From the NCBI RefSeq assembly GCF_003231275.1, contig NZ_QKVL01000008.1:124001-188000 (forward strand): a stretch of DNA of 64,000 nt, read 5' to 3'. The notes beneath the pieces were generated by a model. The model saw only the letters and a list, made by a program, of their open reading frames with translations, did not search any database and was not told the DNA's origin. The DNA comes from Pseudomonas huaxiensis (GTDB lineage Bacteria; Pseudomonadota; Gammaproteobacteria; Pseudomonadales; Pseudomonadaceae). The translations under genes were made by a program, and so were the position numbers. Shown piece by piece: positions 47,425 to 55,498 of the stretch (position 1 is its first letter; each line of letters opens with the position of its first letter).

Positions 47425-48216
47425 ATGGGCACAGAGGCTCAGCGTCGGAATACGTGGGGGGCGAGGCTGGCACTGGGATTGGCGCTGCTGGGGTCAGGGG
47501 CGGCGCAGGCGGCGACTTCGGTGCTGATCTGGCCGATCGACCCGGTCATCGAGGCCGAGCAGAAAGCCGGCTCGTTGTGGCTGGAAAACCGCGGCAGCGA
47601 GGAGGCCAACCTGCAGGTGCGGGTTTTCGCCTGGAGCCAGGGAGAGTTTGACGATCAGTACCAGAACCAGCGCGAAGTCATCCCGAGTCCGCCGGTAGCG
47701 AAGATTCCCGCAAACGGCAAACAACTGATCCGCTTGACCCGCCCCGGCAACCCACCTGCGGGCCAGGAGAAGGCCTACCGCATCATCATCGATGAAATCC
47801 CCCCGGCCATGCCGTCAGGCGACAACGCCACAGGACCACAGGCGGCGATCCGCTTCCAGATGCGCTACTCGGTGCCGTTGTTCGTCTACGGCCAGGGTCT
47901 GTGGGGCAAGCCGGATCCGCAGGGGCAGCGCGATACCGCCGGGGTTGGCAAGCCGCAATTGAGCTGGCGTCAGGTGGCGGTGCAAGGGCGATCCTATCTC
48001 GAGATTCGCAACACCGGCCCGGTGCACGCGCGCCTGACCGACGTGGTCATGCAGCAAGGCGGGCAGAACCGGCCAGTGGTCGAAGGGCTGCTCGGCTATG
48101 TGCTGCCGGGCGCGACGATGCGCTGGCCGGCGCCTTTGCAGGCGTCGGCGGCGACGGTGCTCAAGGGCAGGATCAATGGCAGTGAAGCGGCCCAGACCAT
48201 AGGTCAGGGGAATTGA
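47425..48216 (+). CDS. csuC: Csu-type pilus periplasmic chaperone
   Basis: A 263-residue PapD-like chaperone. After the signal (LALGLALLGSGAAQA) come SVLIWPIDPVIEAEQKAGSL, the Arg/Lys of the subunit anchor, IPANGKQLIRLTRPG, AYRIIIDEIPP and RFQMRYSVPLFVYG. Two immunoglobulin-like domains are expected. It holds the pilins and hands them to the usher. The ATG at 47425 follows AAAGGAGAG; an upstream in-frame ATG at 47389 lacks a signal. Confidence 0.93.
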   Translation: MGTEAQRRNTWGARLALGLALLGSGAAQAATSVLIWPIDPVIEAEQKAGSLWLENRGSEEANLQVRVFAWSQGEFDDQYQNQREVIPSPPVAKIPANGKQLIRLTRPGNPPAGQEKAYRIIIDEIPPAMPSGDNATGPQAAIRFQMRYSVPLFVYGQGLWGKPDPQGQRDTAGVGKPQLSWRQVAVQGRSYLEIRNTGPVHARLTDVVMQQGGQNRPVVEGLLGYVLPGATMRWPAPLQASAATVLKGRINGSEAAQTIGQGN

Positions 48217-48269
48217 ATGTGAGCGGTTAAGTGGTGGACCCGGGCCAAGGAGGCCCAGCCGATGGTGAG

Positions 48270-50627
48270 ATGCAGTGCGTGATGGGCTTTCTGGCCAGTA
48301 CCCGCCAGCTCGCGCTGGCGGGTGGCATGGCGATGCTCGCGGCGGCCCCGCTGATGGCCGGCGAACTGCCGCCGCCGCCCTCGGGGCTGGAGGCGGTGAG
48401 CGATGCCCAGTTGTACCTGGAACTGGTGATCAACCAGATGAGCAGCGGTAGCGTGGTCGCCGTCCAGCAGCGTTCGGGTCATCTGTACATGGCCAGCGCC
48501 GACCTGCGCGCCGCTGGCATCGACCTCCCCGGCGAGGTGCCGGAGCAGGTGGCGCTGGACAGCATCAGCGGCCTGCACAGCGACTACGACAGCCAGGCCC
48601 AGCGCTTGCTGATCGAGGTGCCGCCCGCCTGGCTGCCGAACCAGCGTCTCGGCAACCGGGCGCTGTTCGACGGCAGCCAGGCCCACAGCAGCTTTGGTGC
48701 GCTGCTCAACTATGACTTCTACCTGAATGACACCGACGACGCCGGCACCAGCCTGTCGGCCTTCAACGAGCTGCGCCTGTTCGACAGTTGGGGCACTTTG
48801 TCCAGCACCGGCCAGTGGCGCCAGCAGCTCAGCGGCCGTAACTACGACGACAGCCAGCGCGGCTTCCTGCGCTACGACACCACATTCCGCTACACCGACG
48901 AAACCCGCCTGCTGACCTTCGAGGCCGGTGACGTGATCAGCGGTTCGCTGCCCTGGACCAGTTCGGTGCGCCTGGGCGGTGTGCAGTTGTCGCGGGACTT
49001 CGCGGTGCGCCCGGACCTGGTGACCTATCCGCTGCCGGCCTTCGCCGGCGAGGCGGCGGTGCCGTCCTCGGTCGACCTGTTCATCAACGGCTACAAGAGT
49101 GCCAGTGCCGACCTGCAACCCGGCCCGTACACCCTGACCAACGTGCCGTATATCAACGGCGCCGGCGAGGCGGTGGTGGTGACCACCGATGCCCAGGGTC
49201 GGCAGATCGCCACGACGCTGCCGTTCTATGTCACCAGCACCCTGTTGCAGAAGGGTCTGAGCGACTTCTCGGTAGCCGCCGGCAGCCTGCGCCGTGATTA
49301 CGGCTTGCGCGATTTCGCCTACGGCCCGGCGCTGACGTCGGCCAGCCTGCGCTATGGCGTCAGCGACAGCTTCACCCTTGAAACCCACGCCGAAGCCGCC
49401 GAGTCGCTGGCCCTTGGCGGTGTGGGCGGCAACCTGCTGGTCGGCCGTTTCGGGGTGATCAACGCGGCGCTCAGCCAAAGCAGTTTCGACAGCCGCAGCG
49501 GTCGCCAGGCGAGCCTCGGCTACCAGTACAACAGCCAGCGCGTCGGCTTCAATTACCAGCGCCTCGAACGCTTCGGCGACTATGCCGACGTGTCCTTGCT
49601 GGACAGCCCCTACATCCGCCTCAGCCAGCGCAGCGAACAGGTGACCCTGAGCCTGAATCTGGAGCGTTATGGCAGTTTCGGCGCCGGCTATTTCGACGTG
49701 CGTGCCGGTAACGACACCCGCACCCGGCTACTCAACCTGAGCTGGAGCAAGTCGCTGTGGGGCAACACCAGCCTGTACCTGTCGGCCAACCGCGAGGTGG
49801 GCGGCGGACAGTGGGCGACCCAGGCGCAACTGGTGATCCCCTTCGACCTGCGCGGCACCATCAGCCTGAGCATGGAACGCAACCAGAGCGGCGAGCGCCT
49901 GCAGCGGGTCAATTACAGCCGCGGCGTGCCCAGCGAGGGCGGGGTGGGCTTCAATATTGGCTATGCCGGTGGCGACCAGCAGGCGTACCGCCAGGCCGAC
50001 CTGACCTGGCGCCTGCAATCGGTGCAGTTGCAGGCCGGCACTTACGGCACCAGCGACGCCATGACCCGCTGGGCTGATGCCAGCGGGTCGCTGGTGTGGA
50101 TGGACGCTGGGCTGTTTGCCGCCAACCGTATCGACGACGCCTTCGTGGTGGTCAGCACCGAGGGCTTCGCCGATGTTCCGGTGCGCTATGAAAACCAGTT
50201 GGTCGGTCGTACCGACAGCAAGGGGCATCTGCTGGTGCCGTGGAGCAGCGCCTATTACTGCGGCAAATACGAGATCGACACTCTCGATCTGCCGGCCAAC
50301 GTGGTCAGCCAGAACGTCGAGCAGCGCGTCGCGGTGCGCCGTGGCGCCGGTTACCTGCTCAACTTCCCGCTGAGCCGGGTGCGTGCGGCCACAGTCGAAC
50401 TGGTGGATGGCAATCACCAGGACTTGCCGCTGGGCAGCCAGGTTACCCATCAGCAGAGCGGCGGGCTGGCGGTGGTGGGCTGGGACGGGCTGGTGTACCT
50501 GGAAGGGCTGGCCGACCAGAACACCCTGGACGTGCAGTTGGCGGGTGGCGCTCGTTGCCAGGTGCAGTTCGCGCTGGATGCCGCGCAGGACGACGTGCCG
50601 CTCATCGGCCCGTTGGTGTGCCGGTGA
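48270..50627 (+). CDS. csuD: Csu-type outer-membrane usher
   Basis: A FimD/PapC-type usher of about 785 residues. The N-terminal domain (LYLELVINQM) is followed by the beta barrel with plug (VDLFINGYKSASADLQPGPY, YINGAGEAVVVTTDAQGR) and C-terminal domains with paired Cys (CGKYEI, CQVQF, LVCR). The start is uncertain: ATG at 48270 gives a signal-like N-terminus, but the AAGGAGG at 48247-48253 lies 16 bp off; GTG at 48231 is an alternative. It ends in a GTGA overlap with csuE. Confidence 0.93.
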   Translation: MQCVMGFLASTRQLALAGGMAMLAAAPLMAGELPPPPSGLEAVSDAQLYLELVINQMSSGSVVAVQQRSGHLYMASADLRAAGIDLPGEVPEQVALDSISGLHSDYDSQAQRLLIEVPPAWLPNQRLGNRALFDGSQAHSSFGALLNYDFYLNDTDDAGTSLSAFNELRLFDSWGTLSSTGQWRQQLSGRNYDDSQRGFLRYDTTFRYTDETRLLTFEAGDVISGSLPWTSSVRLGGVQLSRDFAVRPDLVTYPLPAFAGEAAVPSSVDLFINGYKSASADLQPGPYTLTNVPYINGAGEAVVVTTDAQGRQIATTLPFYVTSTLLQKGLSDFSVAAGSLRRDYGLRDFAYGPALTSASLRYGVSDSFTLETHAEAAESLALGGVGGNLLVGRFGVINAALSQSSFDSRSGRQASLGYQYNSQRVGFNYQRLERFGDYADVSLLDSPYIRLSQRSEQVTLSLNLERYGSFGAGYFDVRAGNDTRTRLLNLSWSKSLWGNTSLYLSANREVGGGQWATQAQLVIPFDLRGTISLSMERNQSGERLQRVNYSRGVPSEGGVGFNIGYAGGDQQAYRQADLTWRLQSVQLQAGTYGTSDAMTRWADASGSLVWMDAGLFAANRIDDAFVVVSTEGFADVPVRYENQLVGRTDSKGHLLVPWSSAYYCGKYEIDTLDLPANVVSQNVEQRVAVRRGAGYLLNFPLSRVRAATVELVDGNHQDLPLGSQVTHQQSGGLAVVGWDGLVYLEGLADQNTLDVQLAGGARCQVQFALDAAQDDVPLIGPLVCR

Positions 50628-51592
50628 AACGCCTGTTGCTGGCGCTCGTCCTGTGTCTCGCCGGGGTGCGGGCCGAGGCTCAGTGTGCAGTTGTGCAGGC
50701 TGCCAACGTGGCGTTCGGCAATGTCGCTTCGACCTCGGTCAACACCACCGTGCAGCCCAGCTCCACCGCCAACGCCGGCTTGCGTTGCAGCGGCGCGCTG
50801 CTCAGCCTGTTGCGCACGGACGACTTCTTCAAACTCACGCTGACCCCCTCGGGCGGTTCCACGGGGATGGTCGGGCCGACCGGAGACGTGATCCTCTACA
50901 CGATCTACGCCGACAACAGCACGTCCTTCCCGATCACCCGCGGCCAGCCCTTCGACTTCGCCCGCCACGGCATTCTCGAAGCGCTGGGCCTGCTGGGCAG
51001 CATCGTGCCCAGTACCGTGCCGCTCTACGTCAAGACCCTGACCGGCAGCAACGTTGCCGCGGGCACTTACCAGGAAACCTTCAGCGTGTACTGGGATTGG
51101 GATTACTGCTACGGCATCGGTGTGCTGGGAGCCTGCCTCGGTCGCCAGATATTGACCGGGACCACCTCGATGACCGTGAGCCTGCAGGTCACCGCCGACT
51201 GCCAGATCACCACGCCGACCATCAACTTTGGCACTGCGCCGGTGGTCAGCGGATTTTCCACGGTCAGCCAGAGCGTCAGCCTGTCCTGTACCAAGGGCAG
51301 TGCGTATACGGTCGGGCTCAATGACGGGCTTTACGTCTCCGGCGGACGACGGCGGATGAAATCGCCGGCCAACAACTACCTGTCCTACGACATCTTCAAA
51401 AGTGCCACCGCCGTGCGCTGGGGTTCATTGACCACCGCCCGGCGCTCCAGCAGCGACGCCGACATCAACCCCGGCAACGGCACGGGAACCGGCAGCCAGG
51501 TGTTCAACTACAACGCCAAGGTCTATACCGACCAACCCACGCCGCCGGCTGCGGCCTATCAGGACAGCGTGATTCTGGACGTGCAGTTTTGA
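50624..51592 (+). CDS. csuE: Csu-type tip adhesin
   Basis: A 322-residue two-domain protein starting GTG in a 4-bp overlap with the usher stop. A signal (LLLALVLCLAGVRAEA) precedes two SCPU domains: residues about 20-165 (CAVVQAANVAFGNVAST) and 180-322 (CQITTPTINFGTAPVVSG to DSVILDVQF). Two-domain architecture at the end of the operon is that of CsuE, whose N-terminal domain mediates attachment to hydrophobic surfaces through finger loops. It closes the operon. Confidence 0.92.
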   Translation: MKRLLLALVLCLAGVRAEAQCAVVQAANVAFGNVASTSVNTTVQPSSTANAGLRCSGALLSLLRTDDFFKLTLTPSGGSTGMVGPTGDVILYTIYADNSTSFPITRGQPFDFARHGILEALGLLGSIVPSTVPLYVKTLTGSNVAAGTYQETFSVYWDWDYCYGIGVLGACLGRQILTGTTSMTVSLQVTADCQITTPTINFGTAPVVSGFSTVSQSVSLSCTKGSAYTVGLNDGLYVSGGRRRMKSPANNYLSYDIFKSATAVRWGSLTTARRSSSDADINPGNGTGTGSQVFNYNAKVYTDQPTPPAAAYQDSVILDVQF

Positions 51593-51687
51593 ACGCAAGG
51601 ATCCAGCAGGCGCTGCTCCTCTTGATCGCAGACCCGTAAGGGCGCTTCAAGCCCCGTTATTGGCTGCTGACCTGCCCCCGCGCATAC

Positions 51688-51780
51688 ATGGCTCTGTATG
51701 AAAAACCTTGATACTCGGTGATGCTGCGTTGAAAACAGCCTCGCCTGACCTTCATCTCAAGGCTTTTCATACAGAGCCAT
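51688..51780. repeat. inverted repeat of unknown origin (possible MITE or IS end)
   Basis: Arms at 51688-51709 (ATGGCTCTGTATGAAAAACC plus TT) and 51759-51780 (AAGGCTTTTCATACAGAGCC plus AT) match in 21 of 22 positions and flank a 49-bp centre. Each arm read outward spells the short peptide MALYEKP and a stop. No target duplication is evident. It may be a non-autonomous element, or a remnant where a coding 3' end was duplicated in inverted order. The rest of 51593-51938 shows no gene. Confidence 0.55.
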
Positions 51781-51938
51781 ATGGATCGTCCCATGATCCG
51801 GGATCTTGCACGTGATCACACCCGGTGCGCCCGGCACTTTCTTATCGTCCAGCGTAATGACGTTGGCGAGGTGGAAATATTGTTTGTCTTTAAGGTTCTT
51901 GGCGGATGCGGCCGAGAACGCCAGATGGTGGCGAGTTT

Positions 51939-52193
51939 TTAGGCAACAGGCGCACCTGATTGAGCGTCTTTCGCAAGTGCGATGGCCGCGTTGATGGCGG
52001 CCCGTGCCTGCGGGCTGTTCTTCCAGCACGTTGAACCTGTTGCGGCCGATGCTTGCGCGAGGATGTCATTGATATTGGCTTCGCTGAGCACTGCCAATGA
52101 GTCGATGCCCATCTGTTCGAGCCGAGCGATAACGGCTGGCCCTACGCCCTTCAAGGCCAACAAGGCACTGTGTTCCGTCGGTGAAAATGGCAT
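51939..52193 (-). CDS. helix-hairpin-helix (Cdd1-like) small protein
   Basis: An 84-residue protein with a helix-hairpin-helix (LLALKGVGPAVIARLEQMGI) and DSLAVLSEANINDILAQASA, as in small pathogenicity-locus Cdd1-like proteins. HhH motifs bind DNA non-specifically. It may be a minor DNA-associated factor. The gene stands alone, next to the inverted repeat at 51688-51780. Confidence 0.75.
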   Translation of the reverse strand: MPFSPTEHSALLALKGVGPAVIARLEQMGIDSLAVLSEANINDILAQASAATGSTCWKNSPQARAAINAAIALAKDAQSGAPVA

Positions 52194-52339
52194 CCGTCAA
52201 CTCCTGTTATCGGCCAAACAAATCGCCGGAGTTTGCCCTACGCCACAGAGCATCTCAATACCAGCCACTCCGGCCTGGCGTGATCCGTTGAAAACGGCTA
52301 TTGCTGAATCTCCAGCCTGTCACCGATTCAGGAGTTTCC

Positions 52340-52636
52340 ATGAAGCAATTACTGTTAGGTGCTGTATTGGCAAGCGCTGCCGGGTTCGCCAATGCCGGGA
52401 TTCCGTTGGTTAATGCCACCTGTCCGGGTAACCTCGAGGTGCACGCGGATGAGGGCGGCCCCATTTATATCAACGGTAAAGAAGCCACGCTGAAGAAATT
52501 CAGTGATACCTACTTCGAGGCAAAAGGAAGTGGGGTGACGGTCTCACTGTCGATCCGGCCAGACGACTCGCCTGATGTGTCCTATACCGGCAAAGGCGGC
52601 GCACACGGCGTCTGCGAGTTGACCGAGGAGGATTGA
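52340..52636 (+). CDS. small exported protein of unknown function
   Basis: A 98-residue protein with a signal peptide (MKQLLLGAVLASAAGFANA). The mature part (CPGNLEVHADEGGPIYING, then KKFSDTYFEAKGSGVTVSLS, SYTGKGGAHGVCEL) is beta-rich with two Cys likely forming a disulfide. The ATG follows AGGAGTTTCC. I know the pattern as a recurrent periplasmic protein without a named function. It begins a run of small same-strand genes. Confidence 0.78.
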   Translation: MKQLLLGAVLASAAGFANAGIPLVNATCPGNLEVHADEGGPIYINGKEATLKKFSDTYFEAKGSGVTVSLSIRPDDSPDVSYTGKGGAHGVCELTEED

Positions 52637-52671
52637 TGCCTCCAATAAAAAGAAAGAAGGAGCTTTCCCCA

Positions 52672-53085
52672 ATGATTGCGAAGCTGTTGGTCACCATTGG
52701 CGTGGTCTTTTATGCCGTTCTCGTGCCTGTTCTGGAAATCAATGACACCCACGTTTTCAATCAGGCCTGGGCGCCCCATGCGCGATTGCACGAGACCTGG
52801 CAGTTGTTCACCAACACGGCAATCGGCGTGTACAGCGTCTGGCTCGTTTGGGTCAGGGAGGACCTCAAGCTGGCGAGTCTTCTGACGCTGTTCGTTACGG
52901 GCGGGTTCTTGATGGCCTATTGGCTCAGGGACGGTTACGGTGGCTCGATGGTACTTACCGACGGCTCGGAAAATATGATCCTGGGCATCAACCTCGGGCT
53001 CTTTGCGTATACGCTGGCGATTCTGCTGGCGGGCATTGCTGTTGCGATGGATCGAAGGAACCGCGACGCCCAGGCAGACGCCTGA
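52672..53085 (+). CDS. four-helix membrane protein of unknown function
   Basis: A 137-residue integral membrane protein. Four apolar segments are visible: LLVTIGVVFYAVLVPVL, NTAIGVYSVWLVWV, LASLLTLFVTGGFLMAYWL and GINLGLFAYTLAILLAGIAV. The ATG at 52672 is preceded by AAGGAG at the right distance; the ATG at 52633 has none. It is adjacent to the CNF-like gene, so an accessory or protective role for it is conceivable, though not shown. Confidence 0.75.
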   Translation: MIAKLLVTIGVVFYAVLVPVLEINDTHVFNQAWAPHARLHETWQLFTNTAIGVYSVWLVWVREDLKLASLLTLFVTGGFLMAYWLRDGYGGSMVLTDGSENMILGINLGLFAYTLAILLAGIAVAMDRRNRDAQADA

Positions 53086-53131
53086 TTCGTTTGATCAGGG
53101 CGAATGATGACAATGGATTGAGGAACGTTTC

Positions 53132-53881
53132 ATGGCTGAAGAAGACGCGCAGTACTCCAAAAAAATATATGAAGCCCTCCTGCAGAATCCGATATCGATT
53201 CTTCAACAGGTCAGTATCGAGGTCAACAGCCTTGACCCCCTCAGCTCTCCGATGGTCCGCAATCTGGCGTTTGCCGCCGCGGGTAGAAACATCGTCATCG
53301 ACAAGTCGCCGACGATCGCCAGCGGCATGCTGAAGCTGGAAATAGACGGCGCAATCGAACGCCCGATGATCGTCTCGCCAATGCGTGGTCACGGATTACC
53401 GGTCGGGAAGGGCGATGGTGATCGTCACCAGGCTGCCGAAGTGTTCGATGCGAGGGCGGGAGAGGAACAACTCTGGGTCACTGAGTTGCAGACGGGATGT
53501 ACCACCCTGATGCTGGACTGGGGGAGCAGCCGGTATTCGCTGGTCCATCTTAAGCCAAGTGAGGACGCGCAATTCAATCGTGCAAGCCAGGCGATCATGT
53601 GGGTGGGCAACAAAACGACGTATGCCTACAAGAACACCTGGCTCAAACAGGAAATGACCACGGTCGTGAACAACACTACGACGGCCAAGAGGACGCCGCA
53701 GCGATACATCATGGTGCAATCGATGTTTGAGTCTTCGCGCAAACATACGACGCAAGTCATCGGTATTCGCCAGAAAACTGAATTCGATTTCTACCGCCAG
53801 CGGCGGGTGGATAGACAAAACGTTGTGGAGAAGCTGACCTGGAGTACATGGCGCTCGTACCTGCCTTATTTCTCTTACTGA
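53132..53881 (+). CDS. candidate CNF-like deamidase (Cys123/His139)
   Basis: A 249-residue protein, lower in GC than its neighbours. TELQTGCTTLMLDWG (Cys123) followed 16 residues later by His139 in YSLVHLKP resembles the catalytic Cys and His of the cytotoxic-necrotizing-factor/BLF1 glutamine deamidase fold, where LSGC and a His some 12-15 residues on make the site. No signal peptide and no membrane segment are seen. CNF-type enzymes deamidate Rho GTPases or other host targets. The call is from motif spacing only; an unrelated beta-sandwich protein is possible. Confidence 0.5.
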   Translation: MAEEDAQYSKKIYEALLQNPISILQQVSIEVNSLDPLSSPMVRNLAFAAAGRNIVIDKSPTIASGMLKLEIDGAIERPMIVSPMRGHGLPVGKGDGDRHQAAEVFDARAGEEQLWVTELQTGCTTLMLDWGSSRYSLVHLKPSEDAQFNRASQAIMWVGNKTTYAYKNTWLKQEMTTVVNNTTTAKRTPQRYIMVQSMFESSRKHTTQVIGIRQKTEFDFYRQRRVDRQNVVEKLTWSTWRSYLPYFSY

Positions 53882-53953
53882 ACGTTATTCCCCTCGCTTG
53901 ATGGACGGCCTGTAGAATCGCGAGACATTTTTGATGGGTATTCAGGAGTCAGT

Positions 53954-54151
53954 GTGAGAGGTCTGGAAAAGTTCGCATCAATGCGGTTCGTCCTCACGAT
54001 CGCGTTCATTGCCTTGGGGGCCTCGCTTCATGGGGCGGGCAAGGTCGGTTTCTGGGGGATGTTCACCATCATGATGTTGCCGAATATCGCCTTTGCACTG
54101 CTCCGGTTCAGAAAGTCCCCGGCGAGCACATCGAGAGATTTACAGGAGTAA
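53954..54151 (+). CDS. small two-helix membrane protein
   Basis: A 65-residue protein with GTG start (preceded by CAGGAGTCA). Two apolar helices are visible (MRFVLTIAFIALGASL and MFTIMMLPNIAFALL). It is followed after 5 bp by a second small membrane protein. Function unknown. Confidence 0.6.
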   Translation: MRGLEKFASMRFVLTIAFIALGASLHGAGKVGFWGMFTIMMLPNIAFALLRFRKSPASTSRDLQE

Positions 54152-54156
54152 TCGAT

Positions 54157-54357
54157 ATGGCCAGCAACACCCGAAACCCGTTCAACTTTGCCGGTGTACC
54201 GCTGATTGCAATCGGCGCCGCGTTCGCGGCTGTTGGTGCCTCAGGCCAACCGGCATTCGGTTATACCGCTGTGGGGCTGCTGATTCCTGGCGCGGTCTTG
54301 CTGATTGTTGGCGCATGGCGAAATCGCAGGCAGTCGAAGCCGGCGAGCAACGGATAA
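54157..54357 (+). CDS. small two-helix membrane protein
   Basis: A 66-residue protein (MASNTRNPFNFAGVPLIAIG). Two apolar segments, GVPLIAIGAAFAAVGAS and AVGLLIPGAVLLIVGAW, and a basic tail (RNRRQSK) suggest an inner-membrane protein with inside C-terminus. AGGAGTAATCG precedes the ATG. It is 2 bp from the next gene, so all three probably share a transcript. Confidence 0.65.
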   Translation: MASNTRNPFNFAGVPLIAIGAAFAAVGASGQPAFGYTAVGLLIPGAVLLIVGAWRNRRQSKPASNG

Positions 54358-54359
54358 CC

Positions 54360-54908
54360 ATGCAGTTCATCAATATCCTGCAGGCAGACGCCGTTGTTCA
54401 GCAACAGGTCCGGGCGTTGCGTAATCATCGTGATGTCCGGCGTTTCATGTACAGCGTTCACGAGATCTCTGAACAAGAGCATCTGAACTGGTTGAGCAGC
54501 CTGCTGGGGAACACTCGGCAAACCGTATTTGTGGTGATGCGTGATGACGCGCTGGCGGGGGTTGTTTCGCTTAATGCGATCAATACCGCTCACCGCACGG
54601 CGGATTGGGCGTTTTATCTCGACCCTGAGTTGCAGGGCAAAGGGCTGGGAAGCGCTGTCGAGTTCTGGATGCTGGACCATGCGTTCAATGTTGCCGGTCT
54701 GGAGAAACTCAATTGCGAGGTGCTGGGAAGCAATGCCGCCGTTGTGAAGATGCACCAGAAGTTCGGGTTTACGGTTGAAGGTGTTCGGCGGCAGAACATC
54801 GAGAAGGATGGCGAGCGTGTTGATGTGGTGTTGTTGGGTATTACCAAGGATGAGTGGCGGATACAGCGTCCGGCGATGTTGAGCCTTGTCGAGCGGGTAT
54901 CTAGATAG
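54360..54908 (+). CDS. GNAT acetyltransferase, PseH-like
   Basis: A 182-residue GCN5-family N-acetyltransferase. The VRALRNHRDVRRFMYSVHEI start, EHLNWLSSLLG and the acetyl-CoA loop DPELQGKGLGSAVEFWMLD, then LGSNAAVVKMHQKFGFTVEG match PseH, which acetylates the amino sugar in pseudaminic-acid synthesis. No other pse gene is in the window, so this may be a stand-alone nucleotide-sugar or amino-sugar acetylase. The ATG at 54360 overlaps nothing and follows the previous stop by 2 bp. Confidence 0.8.
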   Translation: MQFINILQADAVVQQQVRALRNHRDVRRFMYSVHEISEQEHLNWLSSLLGNTRQTVFVVMRDDALAGVVSLNAINTAHRTADWAFYLDPELQGKGLGSAVEFWMLDHAFNVAGLEKLNCEVLGSNAAVVKMHQKFGFTVEGVRRQNIEKDGERVDVVLLGITKDEWRIQRPAMLSLVERVSR

Positions 54909-54917
54909 TCTGCCGCC

Positions 54918-54968
54918 CATCGCGAGCAAGCTCGCTCCTACAGTGTAGGAGCGAGCTTGCTCGCGATG
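54918..54968. repeat. perfect REP palindrome between convergent genes
   Basis: CATCGCGAGCAAGCTCGCTC plus CTACA (54918-54942) is followed by one G and then its exact reverse complement (54944-54968), giving 25-bp perfect arms. It stands between convergent genes ending at 54908 and 54972 and probably acts as a bidirectional transcription barrier. The unit is the same as at 10290 and 40474. Confidence 0.85.
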
Positions 54969-54971
54969 CGG

Positions 54972-55268
54972 TTATCCGGCCGCCTGCTTTTTCGCAATGT
55001 CCGTCAATAGCGCCTCAGACAGCGCCTGACAGATTTCCAGTGACTGGTAAGTGCTCCAGGCGAGGTCTGCCAGCGGCCGGGAAAGCATTTCGCACAATTG
55101 CGCGTTGGTTTCGAATGCCGCCGTGAGCGCCGCCGACAGGTGGGCCAGCGCGTCCTGGATATCGGCGTCCGCACGCACGGCAAACAGTGGAGCATGCGCG
55201 CCGTTGCATGAGCTGAAGTGGGTACGGAAGGGCGTAGGAATAGGTGGGTCTGGAACGATCCTTTTCAT
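54972..55268 (-). CDS. DUF3077/DUF6124 family small protein
   Basis: A 98-residue cytoplasmic protein. RIVPDPP near the start, FAVRADADIQDALAHLSAAL and the helical LAWSTYQSLEICQALSEALL are the usual Pseudomonas pattern. The start at 55268 follows GAGGAGCCTCACA. The family has no known function; members occur in several copies per genome and are often near regulatory RNA-like sequences. Here a structured region with a terminator (55416-55500) lies just upstream. Confidence 0.8.
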   Translation of the reverse strand: MKRIVPDPPIPTPFRTHFSSCNGAHAPLFAVRADADIQDALAHLSAALTAAFETNAQLCEMLSRPLADLAWSTYQSLEICQALSEALLTDIAKKQAAG

Positions 55269-55415
55269 TGTGAGGCTCCTCTGGGCTATGGAGCCGCCAC
55301 ATACGTGACCAAACGATAGGTGGCGACTGTACGCAGGTTGGTCAACCGGGCCCGAGGAAACCGGCGCACCCGAAGGCGCCCCGCGCACAGCCGCCATGAA
55401 ACTAAATGACAGCCA

Positions 55416-55448
55416 CAAAAAAGCGCCCGCTCAAACGGATGGGGCGCT
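55416..55448 (-). terminator. rho-independent terminator, minus strand
   Basis: On the minus strand AGCGCCC and GGGCGCT (plus-strand 55422-55428 and 55442-55448) make a 7-bp stem followed by six T (plus-strand A at 55417-55422). It lies about 150 bp upstream of the DUF3077-family gene, thus it ends a leader or an independent small transcript and not a protein gene. Confidence 0.65.
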
Positions 55449-55463
55449 AGTGCGCATCGGACT

Positions 55464-55498
55464 CAGGTGACCAAACCTGATCGCTGAATTGGCAGCGA
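55464..55498 (-). ncRNA. structured candidate leader or small RNA
   Basis: Two short hairpins, CAGGT/ACCTG (55464-55479) and TCGCTG/CAGCGA (55481-55498), lie directly before the terminator at 55416-55448 in the minus direction. Together they could be the 3' part of a small RNA or an attenuator for the DUF3077-family gene. Promoter and 5' end are not identifiable. The remaining 55500-55780 holds no convincing gene. Confidence 0.35.

Noticed and set aside
51757..52029. Minus-strand 90-residue frame ending MALYEKP
   Set aside because: Its first half is another frame of the HhH gene; the second half might be a decayed gene end, but nothing identifies it, so only the repeat is listed.
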